NCBI GenBank assembly: GCA_015057435.1
Contig: SVEJ01000003.1
Coordinates: forward strand, 38,393 to 102,392
Length of the DNA: 64,000 nucleotides
DNA from: Lachnospiraceae bacterium
GTDB lineage: Bacteria; Bacillota; Clostridia; Lachnospirales; Lachnospiraceae
Reading direction: 5' to 3'
The position numbers and the translations under genes were made by a program. Numbering within the stretch: position 1 is the first letter of the stretch; every line of letters begins with the position of its first letter. Below the pieces are notes generated by a model. That model was given only the letters and a program-made list of their open reading frames with translations. It had not been told where the DNA came from and did not search any database. Below, piece by piece: positions 1 to 8,365 of this stretch.

Positions 1-20
1 AAAAGGCGGGTGAGTAAGAT

Positions 21-239
21 ATGTTGGCCTTATCAAGAAAAGAGAATGAATCAATCATGATTGGTAATGATATTGAAATTACCATCTTAGAAGTAAAGGG
101 TGAGCAGGTTAAGATAGGTATTACTGCACCGAAATCTGTGCCGATTTATCGTGAAGAAGTGTATGCGCAGATTAAGGAAGCGAACAAGGAAGCAGCATCA
201 GATACTGCACAGGATACATTGAAGAACCTATTTCAATAA
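21..239 (+). CDS. csrA: Carbon storage regulator CsrA
   Basis: A 72-residue RNA-binding regulator starting [11 protein letters not shown], the usual CsrA start and length. The conserved RNA-contact regions are visible: SRK near the N-terminus and the YREEV motif around residues 43-47. In Firmicutes, CsrA blocks flagellin translation and is antagonised by FliW, whose gene normally lies just upstream. Here that would be outside the window. An SD-like ggcgggtgag precedes the ATG. It is the first gene of the filament cluster and is closed by its own terminator. Both flagellin leaders below carry candidate CsrA sites, which supports a local regulatory role. Confidence 0.96.
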   Translation: MLALSRKENESIMIGNDIEITILEVKGEQVKIGITAPKSVPIYREEVYAQIKEANKEAASDTAQDTLKNLFQ

Positions 240-265
240 TTAAAAGTTTTGCATATGTGCTTATT

Positions 266-305
266 GACAGCAGGGAAGCGTATTTGTTCCCTGCTGTCGT
301 TTTCT
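266..305 (+). terminator. Rho-independent terminator after csrA
   Basis: GACAGCAGGGA pairs with TCCCTGCTGTC across an 11-nt loop and is followed by a T-rich run. It separates csrA from flaG. Confidence 0.85.
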
Positions 306-348
306 CTTTCACAGGAATTTTCATTGAGATTTATAAAATATAAAAAAA

Positions 349-401
349 TTTACAAATTTTTATAAAAAAGATATAATGTATTAGTACGGATGTACCGATA
401 C
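349..401 (+). promoter_or_regulatory. Overlapping sigmaA and possible sigma28 promoter of flaG operon
   Basis: TTTACA (349-354), a 17-nt spacer and TATAAT (372-377) form a near-consensus sigmaA promoter. Just downstream, TAAT-N16-ACCGATAC (374-401) resembles the sigma28 consensus TAAA-N15-GCCGATAT. The second match is weaker. Dual control of flaG-fliD-fliS is an inference. Confidence 0.6.
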
Positions 402-450
402 ACTAATTGAAGTATCAGAAGTTTTTGAATTTCACATGGAGGTGGAAAGA

Positions 451-864
451 ATGGCAATTGAAGGTATTAAGTCAAATGTAATGAGTCAGATGAATAGAGT
501 AAGTGAACCGGTTGTTGTAGAGCGACCAGAAGCAATACAGGTTACAGCTCAGCAGACAGCGCCGGTAGTTGCTAGAGAATCTGGCTACGATCAGCAAGAT
601 GGACAGGGAAAAGACGAAGGGAAAAACCTACACGAGGTTTCTCCTGAAAAGGTGAAGGAAGCAATTGGTGAAATTAATCAGAAGATTCGTCCAACGAATA
701 CACAGTGCGAATTTAAATATCACGAAAAGACGAATAGAATTTCTATTACAGTAAGAGATAGAGTGACCGATGAAGTGATTCGTGAGATTCCACCGGAGAA
801 GACTTTGGATATGATTGCAAAGACGCTTGAGTTGGCCGGAATCTTAGTAGATGAGAAACGATAA
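451..864 (+). CDS. flaG: FlaG family flagellar protein
   Basis: A 137-residue protein with a variable N-terminus and the conserved FlaG C-terminal domain (about residues 70-137, with YHEKTNRISITVRD and VIREIPPEKTLDMIAK). FlaG proteins influence filament length. The ORF track starts at 436, but that ATG lies inside the Shine-Dalgarno (ATGGAGGTGG), so the ATG at 451 (MAIEGIKSN) is preferred. The gene sits directly before fliD, the standard arrangement, with 12 nt between them. Confidence 0.92.
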   Translation: MAIEGIKSNVMSQMNRVSEPVVVERPEAIQVTAQQTAPVVARESGYDQQDGQGKDEGKNLHEVSPEKVKEAIGEINQKIRPTNTQCEFKYHEKTNRISITVRDRVTDEVIREIPPEKTLDMIAKTLELAGILVDEKR

Positions 865-876
865 GGAGGGGTAGAT

Positions 877-2817
877 ATGGCAGGAGTAAGAATGACAGGT
901 CTTGTTTCAGGACTTGATACAGAAAGCCTTGTAGCCCAGTTATCGGATGCGCATAAGATTAAGGTGAATAATGTTCAGAAACAAAAGACGAAGTTGGAGT
1001 GGAAGAAGGAAGCATGGGCTTCGCTTAACACAAAGTTGATGGATTTTTACAAAGGATCTTTGTCAACATTTAAGAGTATATCTACTTATAATGCCAAAGC
1101 TATTACAGGTGATTTGTCCGGTGTGAAGATTACAGCGGGTGCGAATGCTGCAATCGGAACACATAAGGTTCAGGTTACGCAGACAGCCAGTTCACAGATG
1201 TGGACAGGTAAGAAAGTGAATAAGTCTACATATACAGCAACTTCTTATGAGAATGCAGACACAAACATGAAATTATCTGACCTTAAGGATTCTGCAGGTC
1301 ATGATATCGGTGCAAGTCTCAGCGGTGCAAGTTTCACGGTTGGTACAGGAGAGAATGCAAAAGAAGTGATTGTATCTGTGGGAATGGATGCAACGGTGCA
1401 GGATGCACTTGATAATATTAACAGCCAGTTAGTAGGAACCGGTGTGGAAGCAACATTTAAGGATGGCAAGCTTGCTTTGTCGAATGTTACTTCGACAGAG
1501 ACGAAGGAGACCGTAGACGGTAAGGAAACAACGAAGTACGAAGGCGGCGAATCAGTTGTGATTACAACAGATGATGAGCTTAGTGCGAAAGTGTTTGGAC
1601 TGAAGCAGAATGAAGAGGTTACATTGAAGGCGAAGTCTGAAGATGAGAAGGCGAGCGGAACTGCAAGCACAGAAGGTTTTTATAAGAAGGTAGAGACAAC
1701 AGGAAGTTCTGTGACGGGAGCGACTAAGCTTACTGATCTTGGAATCGCAGAGGGAACCGTGATTAAGGTTAATGGTAAAGATATTACTGTTTCAGCTACG
1801 ATGACAATGAGCGGTCTTGCAAAGGAAATGGCAGGAACGGGTATTAATGCGAATTATGATGAGAAACAGGGTAGATTTTACTTGAGCTCGAAAGCATCCG
1901 GTGTAGAGAATGCATTTACTGTAGAAGCAGATGATGCAACACTTGCAGCATTAGGTCTTGATTTGAAAGAAGGCGATGAAGGCTATATTGCAGCACAGGA
2001 TGCAAAAGTAATCTACAATGGCGTGGAATATACGCAAAGCTCTAACTCGTTTGCAATTAACGGACTTACGATTGATGCAACAGAAGTTGGAAAAGAGCAG
2101 AGTTTCAATGTGAATAATGATGTGGATGGTGTCTATGACAAGATTAAGGAATTTGTGAAGTCTTATAACTCCTTGATTGAAGAGATGAACACATTATACA
2201 GCGCAGAACGTGTAAAAGATTATGAGCCACTTACGGATGAAGAAAAAGAGGCGATGAGTGATGACCAGATTGAGAAATGGGAAGGCATCATTAAAAAGTC
2301 ACTTCTTCGTAAGGATGACACAATCAGTTCTTTGCTTTCAACAATGCGTACAGTATTGAATAAGCAAGTATCTGTTACGAATGCAGACGGGACAACAACG
2401 AATTATGCATTAGCATCATTTGGTATCGAAACAGGTATCTATTCAGAAAAAGGAAAGCTTCACATTTTAGGCAATCCGGATGATGCAGACTATGCAGATA
2501 AAGCAGACAAGTTAAAAGCAGCACTTGCAAGTAATCCGGATGCATTAGCAAAGACATTTAATGAGATTGGTACGGAGTTGTATTCAAGATTCCAGACTGC
2601 AATGAAGAGTACAGAGATGAGTAGTGCATTGACGTTCTATAATGATAAGCAGATTGATGATGAGCTAGAAGAATTCGATGAAAGAATCGGAACATTAGAA
2701 GATAAGCTCCTCAAGGAAGAAGATAAGTACTATAAGCAGTTTGCGGCGATGGAAGCAGCAATGGCAAAGTTACAATCCCAGCAATCTTATGTCGCACAGT
2801 TATTCGGTGGACAGTAA
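877..2817 (+). CDS. fliD: Flagellar filament cap protein FliD (hook-associated protein 2)
   Basis: A 646-residue protein with the FliD N-terminal domain (TGLVSGLDTESLVAQL at residues 7-22, THKVQVTQTASSQ near 90-105) and a C-terminal FliD domain (VYDKIKEFVKSYNSLIEEMN near 425-445). It ends in a coiled region rich in Glu and Lys, then QSYVAQLFGGQ. The cap assembles at the filament tip and folds incoming flagellin. A strong AAGGAGG precedes the ATG. The middle is long and Thr/Ser/Gly-rich, as in the variable outer domains of larger FliD proteins. It is followed by fliS, which makes a standard late-filament operon. Confidence 0.97.
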   Translation: MAGVRMTGLVSGLDTESLVAQLSDAHKIKVNNVQKQKTKLEWKKEAWASLNTKLMDFYKGSLSTFKSISTYNAKAITGDLSGVKITAGANAAIGTHKVQVTQTASSQMWTGKKVNKSTYTATSYENADTNMKLSDLKDSAGHDIGASLSGASFTVGTGENAKEVIVSVGMDATVQDALDNINSQLVGTGVEATFKDGKLALSNVTSTETKETVDGKETTKYEGGESVVITTDDELSAKVFGLKQNEEVTLKAKSEDEKASGTASTEGFYKKVETTGSSVTGATKLTDLGIAEGTVIKVNGKDITVSATMTMSGLAKEMAGTGINANYDEKQGRFYLSSKASGVENAFTVEADDATLAALGLDLKEGDEGYIAAQDAKVIYNGVEYTQSSNSFAINGLTIDATEVGKEQSFNVNNDVDGVYDKIKEFVKSYNSLIEEMNTLYSAERVKDYEPLTDEEKEAMSDDQIEKWEGIIKKSLLRKDDTISSLLSTMRTVLNKQVSVTNADGTTTNYALASFGIETGIYSEKGKLHILGNPDDADYADKADKLKAALASNPDALAKTFNEIGTELYSRFQTAMKSTEMSSALTFYNDKQIDDELEEFDERIGTLEDKLLKEEDKYYKQFAAMEAAMAKLQSQQSYVAQLFGGQ

Positions 2818-2834
2818 TATAAGAATATGAATAG

Positions 2835-2866
2835 AGAAGCAGCTGTTATCTAATGGCTGCTTCTTG
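2835..2866 (+). terminator. Intercistronic hairpin between fliD and fliS
   Basis: AGAAGCAGC pairs with GCTGCTTCT across a 12-nt loop. There is only a short T run, so it may attenuate transcription or stabilise mRNA rather than fully terminate. Confidence 0.45.
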
Positions 2867-2890
2867 AATACAAAAGTAAGAGGTGACGTT

Positions 2891-3271
2891 ATGGCATATA
2901 ATCCGATGGCAGCATATGGAACCAATAAAGTTACAACGGCAACGCCGGCAGAGTTGACATTGATGTTGTATGAAGGTGCAATCAAGTTTTGTAATATTGC
3001 ACAGATGGCGATAGAGAAGAATGATTATGAAAAAGCGCATATCAATATCCAAAAAGCAAGGAATATTATTGTAGAATTGCAGTCTACATTGAATTTTGAC
3101 TATCCCGTTGCGAAGGATTTTGATGTGTTATATACATTTATTTTTGATAAATTAGTTGCTGCGAATGTCCAAAAAGACGCAGCAATCTTAGATGAAGTGT
3201 TAGTGGAGCTTCGGGAGATTCGTGATATCTGGAAGCAGATTATGAAGACGACAAAGGACCCTAGATTTTGA
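2891..3271 (+). CDS. fliS: Flagellin export chaperone FliS
   Basis: A 126-residue helical chaperone starting MAYNPMAAYGTNKVTTATPAELTLMLYEGAIKF, the typical FliS N-terminus with the Y-x-TPAELxLMLY motif. FliS binds the flagellin C-terminus in the cytoplasm, prevents premature polymerisation and hands flagellin to the export gate. The track start at 2864 would lie inside the upstream hairpin. The ATG at 2891 has an AGAGGTG SD at good spacing. It lies between fliD and a second chaperone-like gene. Confidence 0.96.
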   Translation: MAYNPMAAYGTNKVTTATPAELTLMLYEGAIKFCNIAQMAIEKNDYEKAHINIQKARNIIVELQSTLNFDYPVAKDFDVLYTFIFDKLVAANVQKDAAILDEVLVELREIRDIWKQIMKTTKDPRF

Positions 3272-3289
3272 TAGATAAGGATGAAGTGT

Positions 3290-3772
3290 ATGGGTGAGAA
3301 TCAAAGATATGTCGGCATTTTGTTAGACACATTAGAAAAGAAGCAAGGCGTTTTGCGAGACATCTTATTGCTGACACAGGATCAGGAGCAGGTGTGCAAG
3401 CAGGATGATTATAATGAGGAACGCATGTCCGAACTTATGAACAAGAAGGAAGTGCAGATTGCAAAGCTGAATGAATTAGACGATGGATTTGACAGAGTGT
3501 ACAGCAGAGTAAGATTAGAGGTTCGTGATCATAAGGAAGAATATAAGGAAGAGATTCTTAAGATGCAGGAATATATTCGTACATGTACGGACCTTGGTAA
3601 TGCGATTATGGTATTAGAGGATCGCAATCGCAGTAGAATTGAACAGTTCTTTATGGGAAAGAAAAGTGAATATAAGATGTCGCGTGCGAAGACGGCTGTT
3701 GCAAGTAATTATCTAAAAACAATGAATAATACAAAAGTCATGAGTGCATATTTTGTAGATAAGAAGAAGTAG
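3290..3772 (+). CDS. FlgN/FliT-like flagellar chaperone (putative)
   Basis: A 160-residue, strongly helical protein of high charge with coiled-coil character (ILLDTLEKKQGVLRDIL, MNKKEVQIAKLNELDDGF). There is no enzymatic motif. Position right after fliS, size and helical pattern fit the FlgN/FliT group of filament-substrate chaperones, which diverge too far for confident naming by eye. The ATG at 3290 (MGENQRYVG) has better SD spacing (AAGG, about 9 nt) than the track start at 3281. The last 20 residues are basic. An unrelated flagellar accessory protein cannot be excluded. Confidence 0.6.
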   Translation: MGENQRYVGILLDTLEKKQGVLRDILLLTQDQEQVCKQDDYNEERMSELMNKKEVQIAKLNELDDGFDRVYSRVRLEVRDHKEEYKEEILKMQEYIRTCTDLGNAIMVLEDRNRSRIEQFFMGKKSEYKMSRAKTAVASNYLKTMNNTKVMSAYFVDKKK

Positions 3773-3834
3773 ACAACTATATCTATGGCTTGCAAAATTT
3801 TCTGAAAAATATTATAATTTTTTTATAAAAACTA

Positions 3835-3861
3835 TTAACTTTTAAAAATAATGGTCGATAT
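3835..3861 (+). promoter_or_regulatory. Sigma28 (FliA/SigD) promoter of flagellin 1
   Basis: TTAA-N15-GTCGATAT matches the sigma28 consensus TAAA-N15-GCCGATAT apart from one base in each box. It lies 138 nt upstream of the flagellin ATG, leaving a long structured leader. Confidence 0.8.
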
Positions 3862-3956
3862 ATATAGTGTAACAAACAATTACATATTGAAGTGCAGATA
3901 ATAACTCCGGCAGGAGATATTATATATACCATTAACGGTAGCGTTGCTACTAGTAC

Positions 3957-3991
3957 ATGTCGCAAGGAAGCGACATTATATTCAAGGAGGA
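3957..3991 (+). promoter_or_regulatory. Candidate CsrA-binding leader of flagellin 1
   Basis: ATGTCGC-AAGGAA-GCGACAT forms a 7-bp perfect stem with AAGGAA in the loop (GGA at 3966-3968). The SD sequence TCAAGGAGGA starts 20 nt downstream and carries further GGA motifs. A loop GGA plus an SD GGA at this spacing is the known arrangement for a CsrA dimer in the Bacillus hag leader. Another hairpin, GTAGC-GTT-GCTAC, lies at 3938-3950. Confidence 0.75.
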
Positions 3992-3998
3992 ATTTATT

Positions 3999-4811
3999 AT
4001 GGTAGTACAACACAACATGCAAGCAGTAAACACAAACAGAATGTTAGGTCAGAACGTTAAGGCAGTAGCTAAGAACACAGAGAAGTTGGCTTCTGGTTAC
4101 AAAGTTAACAGAGCTGGCGACGATGCAGCAGGTCTTTCAATTTCTGAGAAGATGAGAAATCAGATTCGTGGTTTGAATCAGGCTGTTAAGAACTCTGAAG
4201 AAGGTATTTCTTTGATTCAGACAGCTGAAGGTAACATGAACGAGATTCACTCTATCCTTCAGAGAATGGGTGAGTTAGCTGTTAAGGCTCGTAACGATGT
4301 TAACGCAACTGAAGATCGTCAGACTATCCAGGATGAGATTACTCAGTTGAAGGAAGAGATTACTTCTATTACTAACAAGGCTGAGTTCAACGGAACTAAG
4401 CTTTTGGATGGTAACCTTTCTGGCAAGTTATTGCAGGTTGGAGCTAACGTAGGTGAGACGATGTCAATCTCTATCAGTGGTACATCACTTTCTACATTAG
4501 GTCTTACAACAACTTCTGTAGGTACAGGTGGAGCTGCATCTGCTGCAATCAGTGCAATTCAGGGAGCTATTAAGGCTGTATCTGCTCAGCGTTCTAAGTT
4601 AGGTGCTGTTCAGAACCGTCTTGAGTACACAATCAACAACTTGGAGAACTACTCTGAGAACTTAACATCTGCTGAGTCTGGTATCCGTGATACAGACATG
4701 GCTGAAGAGATGGTTTCTTATAGCAAGAACAACATCTTACAGCAGGCTGCTCAGTCTATGCTTGCACAAGCTAACCAGTCTAACCAGGGTGTATTATCAT
4801 TACTTCAGTAA
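3999..4811 (+). CDS. fliC: Flagellin 1
   Basis: A 270-residue flagellin with the conserved D0/D1 N-terminus (NTNRMLGQNVKAVAKNTEKLASG), the LQRMGELAVKARND segment near residues 88-101 and a C-terminal D1/D0 (SGIRDTDMAEEMV, NNILQQAAQSMLAQANQ). The central domain is very short and Gly/Ser/Thr-rich, so this is a small filament protein without outer D2/D3 domains. The track start at 3957 includes the CsrA hairpin and SD. The true start is the ATG at 3999 (MVVQHNMQ). Codons are more biased to GCT, TCT and AAC than in flagellin 2, as for a very highly expressed gene. Likely a substrate of the glycosylation island downstream. Confidence 0.97.
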   Translation: MVVQHNMQAVNTNRMLGQNVKAVAKNTEKLASGYKVNRAGDDAAGLSISEKMRNQIRGLNQAVKNSEEGISLIQTAEGNMNEIHSILQRMGELAVKARNDVNATEDRQTIQDEITQLKEEITSITNKAEFNGTKLLDGNLSGKLLQVGANVGETMSISISGTSLSTLGLTTTSVGTGGAASAAISAIQGAIKAVSAQRSKLGAVQNRLEYTINNLENYSENLTSAESGIRDTDMAEEMVSYSKNNILQQAAQSMLAQANQSNQGVLSLLQ

Positions 4812-4832
4812 TTGTATAATTGCCGAGGTAAG

Positions 4833-4859
4833 AGGCAGGTCCTTATGGACCTGCCTTTT
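4833..4859 (+). terminator. Terminator of flagellin 1
   Basis: AGGCAGGTCC-TTAT-GGACCTGCCT is a perfect stem with a 4-nt loop followed by a T run. Confidence 0.93.
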
Positions 4860-4880
4860 GACTTTTATAAAAGGTTTTGT

Positions 4881-4909
4881 TTGTTATTTCCTTCTATCTA
4901 TGCTACAAT
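4881..4909 (+). promoter_or_regulatory. SigmaA promoter of pilZ gene
   Basis: TTGTTA, a 17-nt spacer and TACAAT, ending 30 nt upstream of the PilZ start. Confidence 0.6.
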
Positions 4910-4939
4910 GAAGCAAATGTGTACGGACGGAGGTTGCAT

Positions 4940-5293
4940 ATGGAAGAAAAGAGAAAGTATAGAAGATTACCGATTAGTTTGAAGTTAGAAGTATCAGAAG
5001 TATTTAAGCAGGATAATGATGTGATTCGTGATTTGAATGCTGAGATAGAGGTGTTTGATATTTCGAAGAATGGAATTGGTTTTAAGACAACAACTTTGAT
5101 TCCGGAAGGATACTATTTCAATGCGACGATGACATTAGAAAGCTCTGAACAGAAGCTGATGACGGTTGTTAAGATTTTGCATCGTTTTGAATTGCCGGAT
5201 GGATATTACAGATACGGATGTGAATTCACCGGTATGGCCGGAATTTTTGATTTCGTATTCAATGGTTATGAAGATTTGATTGATAAGCAGTAA
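4940..5293 (+). CDS. PilZ domain protein (c-di-GMP binding)
   Basis: A 117-residue single-domain PilZ protein. The two c-di-GMP contact motifs are present: the basic RKYRR (residues 5-9, RxxxR type) and DISKNG (near residue 41, DxSxxG type). Such proteins sense cyclic di-GMP and often alter motor function or exopolysaccharide output. It has its own promoter and terminator, so it is a single-gene unit in the filament locus. The start at 4940 (MEEKRKYRR) is chosen over 4877 because an ACGGAGG SD lies just before it. An HD-GYP c-di-GMP hydrolase is encoded elsewhere in this window. Confidence 0.9.
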   Translation: MEEKRKYRRLPISLKLEVSEVFKQDNDVIRDLNAEIEVFDISKNGIGFKTTTLIPEGYYFNATMTLESSEQKLMTVVKILHRFELPDGYYRYGCEFTGMAGIFDFVFNGYEDLIDKQ

Positions 5294-5294
5294 G

Positions 5295-5329
5295 AAAATG
5301 CCATGTAGGAAACTCTACATGGCATTTTT
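5295..5329. terminator. Bidirectional terminator between pilZ and amidase
   Basis: A 14-bp stem (AAAATGCCATGTAG with its complement) and a 6-nt loop, flanked by A and T tracts. It serves both converging genes. Confidence 0.9.
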
Positions 5330-5358
5330 GTGTGAAGTATGTGTTGATTCAGAAAGAC

Positions 5359-6615
5359 TTATTGGTGGGATGGAGACAGAAAGACAATATGCTTGCGTGT
5401 GCGCAAATGTTCCCTAATTCCTTCTGTAATGTGATGCGTTCTAATAGGAGAAATTGTAGTCTGTTCCGCGATTGTAAGATCTGCCTCCGTACTATATGGA
5501 AACGTGTTTAACCAATCACATTTTCCGTATCCTACAAGTGTTCCGTTATAACGATTGTATCCTGCATCAAAACCGACCTTGTTATATAGACCAACATATG
5601 CTAGTTGGTAGTCCCCGGGTTCTAGATGAGAAGGAAAGTAAGTGGTAATGTTCGCAGCTCCTGCTAATAGTGGTTCTTCTAAGTTGGCATATATTGTAAA
5701 AGACGTTCCGTCTGTGATGTTTTTGTAGACAAGATAGATGGTAGTAATTCCGATGTCGTCCGTAACTTCGATTTCGTAAGTGGCGACACCGGGTGACTTG
5801 CCATCATATTCTGTAAGTGCAACGCTTTCTAACCTTGGAGCTTCATAGTAATTCATTTCTACTGCTTTCGTAGTTGCGCCGAATACGGCAGCATGTTTTG
5901 GTGAAGGTGCTTCTTCTCCTTTTTTGTGTAGATTGTAGTATGCAGCAATGGCAGTGGCGTCAGCGATGGCAAGCTTTCTTAAACCTTCTTCGGTAGAAAA
6001 ATAAGGTTTATCAATTTCTGAATCCATATAGCAATGTTCTACAATCATAGCGGGAATCCCCTGGTTATATGCATGTCGCAGAACGCCGTAATAATCATCA
6101 AAACTCCCATCGGTTCTTCGCCCGTTCATCTGGGTAACTCTTGCAAACATTCCGGCATTTGATAAACCAATCGCTTCGAATTCGCCTAAAAAACTATCGC
6201 CTAATCGCATCAGTTCATCTTTGTGATAGGCACCGGTACTAAGGTAGATAGATGCACCGTTGCTTGTATGTGATACACTTGCGTTAAAATGTAAGCTTAT
6301 CAGCATATTGGCATGTTGTTCAGATGCACGCTTGCCACGTTCAAAAAGGGAAACTTCTTCGTCCTCTGTTCTGGTAAGAATTGTGGTTACTCCTTCATAT
6401 TCTTCTAATTCTTCTAATAGCATGCGTGCTAACGATAGATTCAGATTTTTTTCCTCTAATCCGTAATAAGTAGCCCCGGTTTCTTCGCCACCATGTCCAG
6501 GATCTAATGCAATGATAAGATTGTTCGTAGTGTGAGCAGTGGCTGAGACGTCAATAGAATTTAGGAAAACCAAGATTATAATTATATATATAATAATAAA
6601 AGTCTTTTTATTCAT
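5359..6615 (-). CDS. Secreted N-acetylmuramoyl-L-alanine amidase (Amidase_3)
   Basis: A 418-residue protein with an N-terminal signal sequence (hydrophobic IIIYIIIILVFL, cleavage near VSATA), then an Amidase_3 domain (about residues 32-232). Zinc-site motifs are visible: LDPGHGG (His), the Glu in YGLEEKNLNL, SLHFNAS (His), and the catalytic Glu in MIVEHCYMDSEID. It cleaves the lactyl amide bond in peptidoglycan. The C-terminal 180 residues form a probable beta-rich, Ig-like region (TYEIEVTDDIGITTIYLVY) that I cannot name. The position between flagellin genes may be chance, or it may help filament or cell separation. Confidence 0.9.
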   Translation of the reverse strand: MNKKTFIIIYIIIILVFLNSIDVSATAHTTNNLIIALDPGHGGEETGATYYGLEEKNLNLSLARMLLEELEEYEGVTTILTRTEDEEVSLFERGKRASEQHANMLISLHFNASVSHTSNGASIYLSTGAYHKDELMRLGDSFLGEFEAIGLSNAGMFARVTQMNGRRTDGSFDDYYGVLRHAYNQGIPAMIVEHCYMDSEIDKPYFSTEEGLRKLAIADATAIAAYYNLHKKGEEAPSPKHAAVFGATTKAVEMNYYEAPRLESVALTEYDGKSPGVATYEIEVTDDIGITTIYLVYKNITDGTSFTIYANLEEPLLAGAANITTYFPSHLEPGDYQLAYVGLYNKVGFDAGYNRYNGTLVGYGKCDWLNTFPYSTEADLTIAEQTTISPIRTHHITEGIREHLRTRKHIVFLSPSHQ

Positions 6616-6788
6616 TGCTCGTAGTGTATCCTTTCTTCAAAGCATTTTGTGAATATCTTTTCTTATTATAGCATTTTTTTCTTTTATTTGCTGCATATTC
6701 GTGATATGATGTTTCCATTGTGTAGATAATGCATATATGCAAAATCTGAAAGAGGTTTTGGAGAAAAAATGAAAAGTGAGGATTTATT

Positions 6789-8147
6789 ATGAAACAGAAG
6801 AAAGACAACTTTTCCAGCAGGCTTGGATTTGTCCTTGCAGCAGCAGGTTCTGCAGTAGGCTTGGGAAATCTATGGCGTTTTCCGTATCTTGCGGCAAAGT
6901 ATGGTGGAGGTAGTTTTTTGTTAATCTACCTTATTCTGGCAGTTACATTTGGTTTTGCGTTACTTACTACCGAGATTGCGCTTGGTAGAAAGACCGGAAA
7001 GAGCGCACTATATGCGTTTGGAAAGTTGAACGAAAAATGGAGCTTTATTGGTGTATTGGCAAGTGCGGTTCCTATCATTATTATGCCATATTACTGTGTA
7101 ATAGGTGGTTGGGTAATTAAGTATGCATGGGTATACATCGCCGGAAGTGGTGCAGCCGCTGCCGGAGATGATTTTTTTACCGGATTTATTTCACAACCGG
7201 TCGAACCGATAGCCTGGCTTGTTGTTTTTATTCTTGCATCGATGGCGATTATCTTGTTAGGTGTCAACAAGGGAATTGAGAACATGAGTAAGGTTCTTAT
7301 GCCATTGCTTGTTGTGCTATCTGTTGTGATTGCGATTTTTGTAATTACAAGACCGGGTGCGACAGCGGGACTTGTATATTATTTCAAGCCTGATTTATCG
7401 AAAATGTCAGCAAATGCATTTCTTGCGGCACTTGGACAGTTGTTCTATTCTATGTCGTTAGCGATGGGTATTATGATAACGTATGGTTCTTATATGAAAA
7501 AAGAAGATGACATAGAAGCAAGTGTGCGTAACGTAGAGATTTTTGATACGGGAATTGCGTTTTTAGCTGGTTTGATGATTGTACCGGCTGTGTTTGTTTT
7601 CAATAATGGCGATACCGAAGCTTTGAAAGCAGGACCGACATTAATGTTCATTACGCTTCCGAAGGTATTTGACAGTATGGCAGGAGGTCATATAATAGGT
7701 GCTGTATTCTTTATCCTAGTGTTCTTTGCGGCGCTTACATCTGCAATTTCTTTGATGGAAACAGTTGTATCAATTTTCGTTGAGAAAACAGGGAAGAGCC
7801 GTAAGTTTATTACGATTTGTGTGACAATCTATACAATTCTTATGGCAGTTCCTTCTTCGTTAGGATTTGGAATATGGAGTCATATATCAATAAAGGGACT
7901 AAGTATCCTTGATATGTGGGATTTCCTTTCTAACAGCGTATTGATGCCGATTGTTGCATTGCTTACTTGTATCTTTGTTGGATATGTTGTGAAGACCAAT
8001 ATAGTTACGGATGAGGTGAAGGCTTCGACGGACAAGTTTAAGAGTGAGAAGTTATATGTTGTGTTAATTAAGTATTTTTCTCCGATTCTAATCGTACTGA
8101 TTTTAATTAGTTCAATTTTGAATACATTTGGAATTATTACATTATAA
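6789..8147 (+). CDS. Sodium-dependent neurotransmitter-symporter family transporter (SNF/NSS)
   Basis: A 452-residue membrane protein with about 11 hydrophobic segments. The N-terminus carries the NSS signature GSAVGLGNLWRFPYLAAKYG, including the unwound TM1 that binds Na+ and substrate. Bacterial members of this length (MhsT/LeuT type) import amino acids with Na+. The substrate cannot be read from sequence; tryptophan or other hydrophobic amino acids are typical. The SD is GTGAGGA upstream of the ATG. It is a single gene between a divergent amidase and flagellin 2. Confidence 0.93.
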   Translation: MKQKKDNFSSRLGFVLAAAGSAVGLGNLWRFPYLAAKYGGGSFLLIYLILAVTFGFALLTTEIALGRKTGKSALYAFGKLNEKWSFIGVLASAVPIIIMPYYCVIGGWVIKYAWVYIAGSGAAAAGDDFFTGFISQPVEPIAWLVVFILASMAIILLGVNKGIENMSKVLMPLLVVLSVVIAIFVITRPGATAGLVYYFKPDLSKMSANAFLAALGQLFYSMSLAMGIMITYGSYMKKEDDIEASVRNVEIFDTGIAFLAGLMIVPAVFVFNNGDTEALKAGPTLMFITLPKVFDSMAGGHIIGAVFFILVFFAALTSAISLMETVVSIFVEKTGKSRKFITICVTIYTILMAVPSSLGFGIWSHISIKGLSILDMWDFLSNSVLMPIVALLTCIFVGYVVKTNIVTDEVKASTDKFKSEKLYVVLIKYFSPILIVLILISSILNTFGIITL

Positions 8148-8164
8148 ATAATAATTGACTTAAG

Positions 8165-8212
8165 AAGGTGGTATTTTTTGGCGCACAGGTGCGAAAGATA
8201 CCATCTTTTTAA
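8165..8212 (+). terminator. Terminator after SNF transporter
   Basis: AAGGTGGTAT pairs with ATACCATCTT (one G-U). An inner CGCA/TGCG hairpin follows, then a T-rich tail. Confidence 0.8.
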
Positions 8213-8240
8213 TTTTTTTAAAAATTTTTTAAAAAAGGTA

Positions 8241-8267
8241 TAAAGTTATCGATTAGGGTGTCGATAT
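8241..8267 (+). promoter_or_regulatory. Sigma28 promoter of flagellin 2
   Basis: TAAA-N15-GTCGATAT is a near-perfect sigma28 promoter, about 100 nt upstream of the start codon. Confidence 0.9.
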
Positions 8268-8331
8268 ATAAGGTGTAAGGAACAAAAAAGGATTTGAGTT
8301 CACTTAGAAAAAAATAAATTTAGAGGAATAG

Positions 8332-8358
8332 ATCAAAAGGATTTGATATCAAGGAGGA
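8332..8358 (+). promoter_or_regulatory. Candidate CsrA-binding leader of flagellin 2
   Basis: ATCAAA-AGGA-TTTGAT forms a 6-bp stem presenting AGGA in the loop (8338-8341). The SD AAGGAGGA follows 14 nt downstream. Additional GGA motifs occur upstream in the leader (AAGGAACA, AAAGGATT, AGAGGAAT). The design matches flagellin 1 although the stem sequences differ. Confidence 0.7.
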
Positions 8359-8365
8359 ATGAATT

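Noticed and set aside
384-395. GTAC-GGAT-GTAC hairpin before flaG as a CsrA site
   Set aside because: It overlaps the predicted sigma28 -10 region, so it may not be in the transcript; the stem is only 4 bp and the sequence occurs easily by chance.
3957-3998. ORF-track N-terminal extension of flagellin 1
   Set aside because: Covers the CsrA hairpin and Shine-Dalgarno; flagellin 2 starts at the equivalent of 3999.
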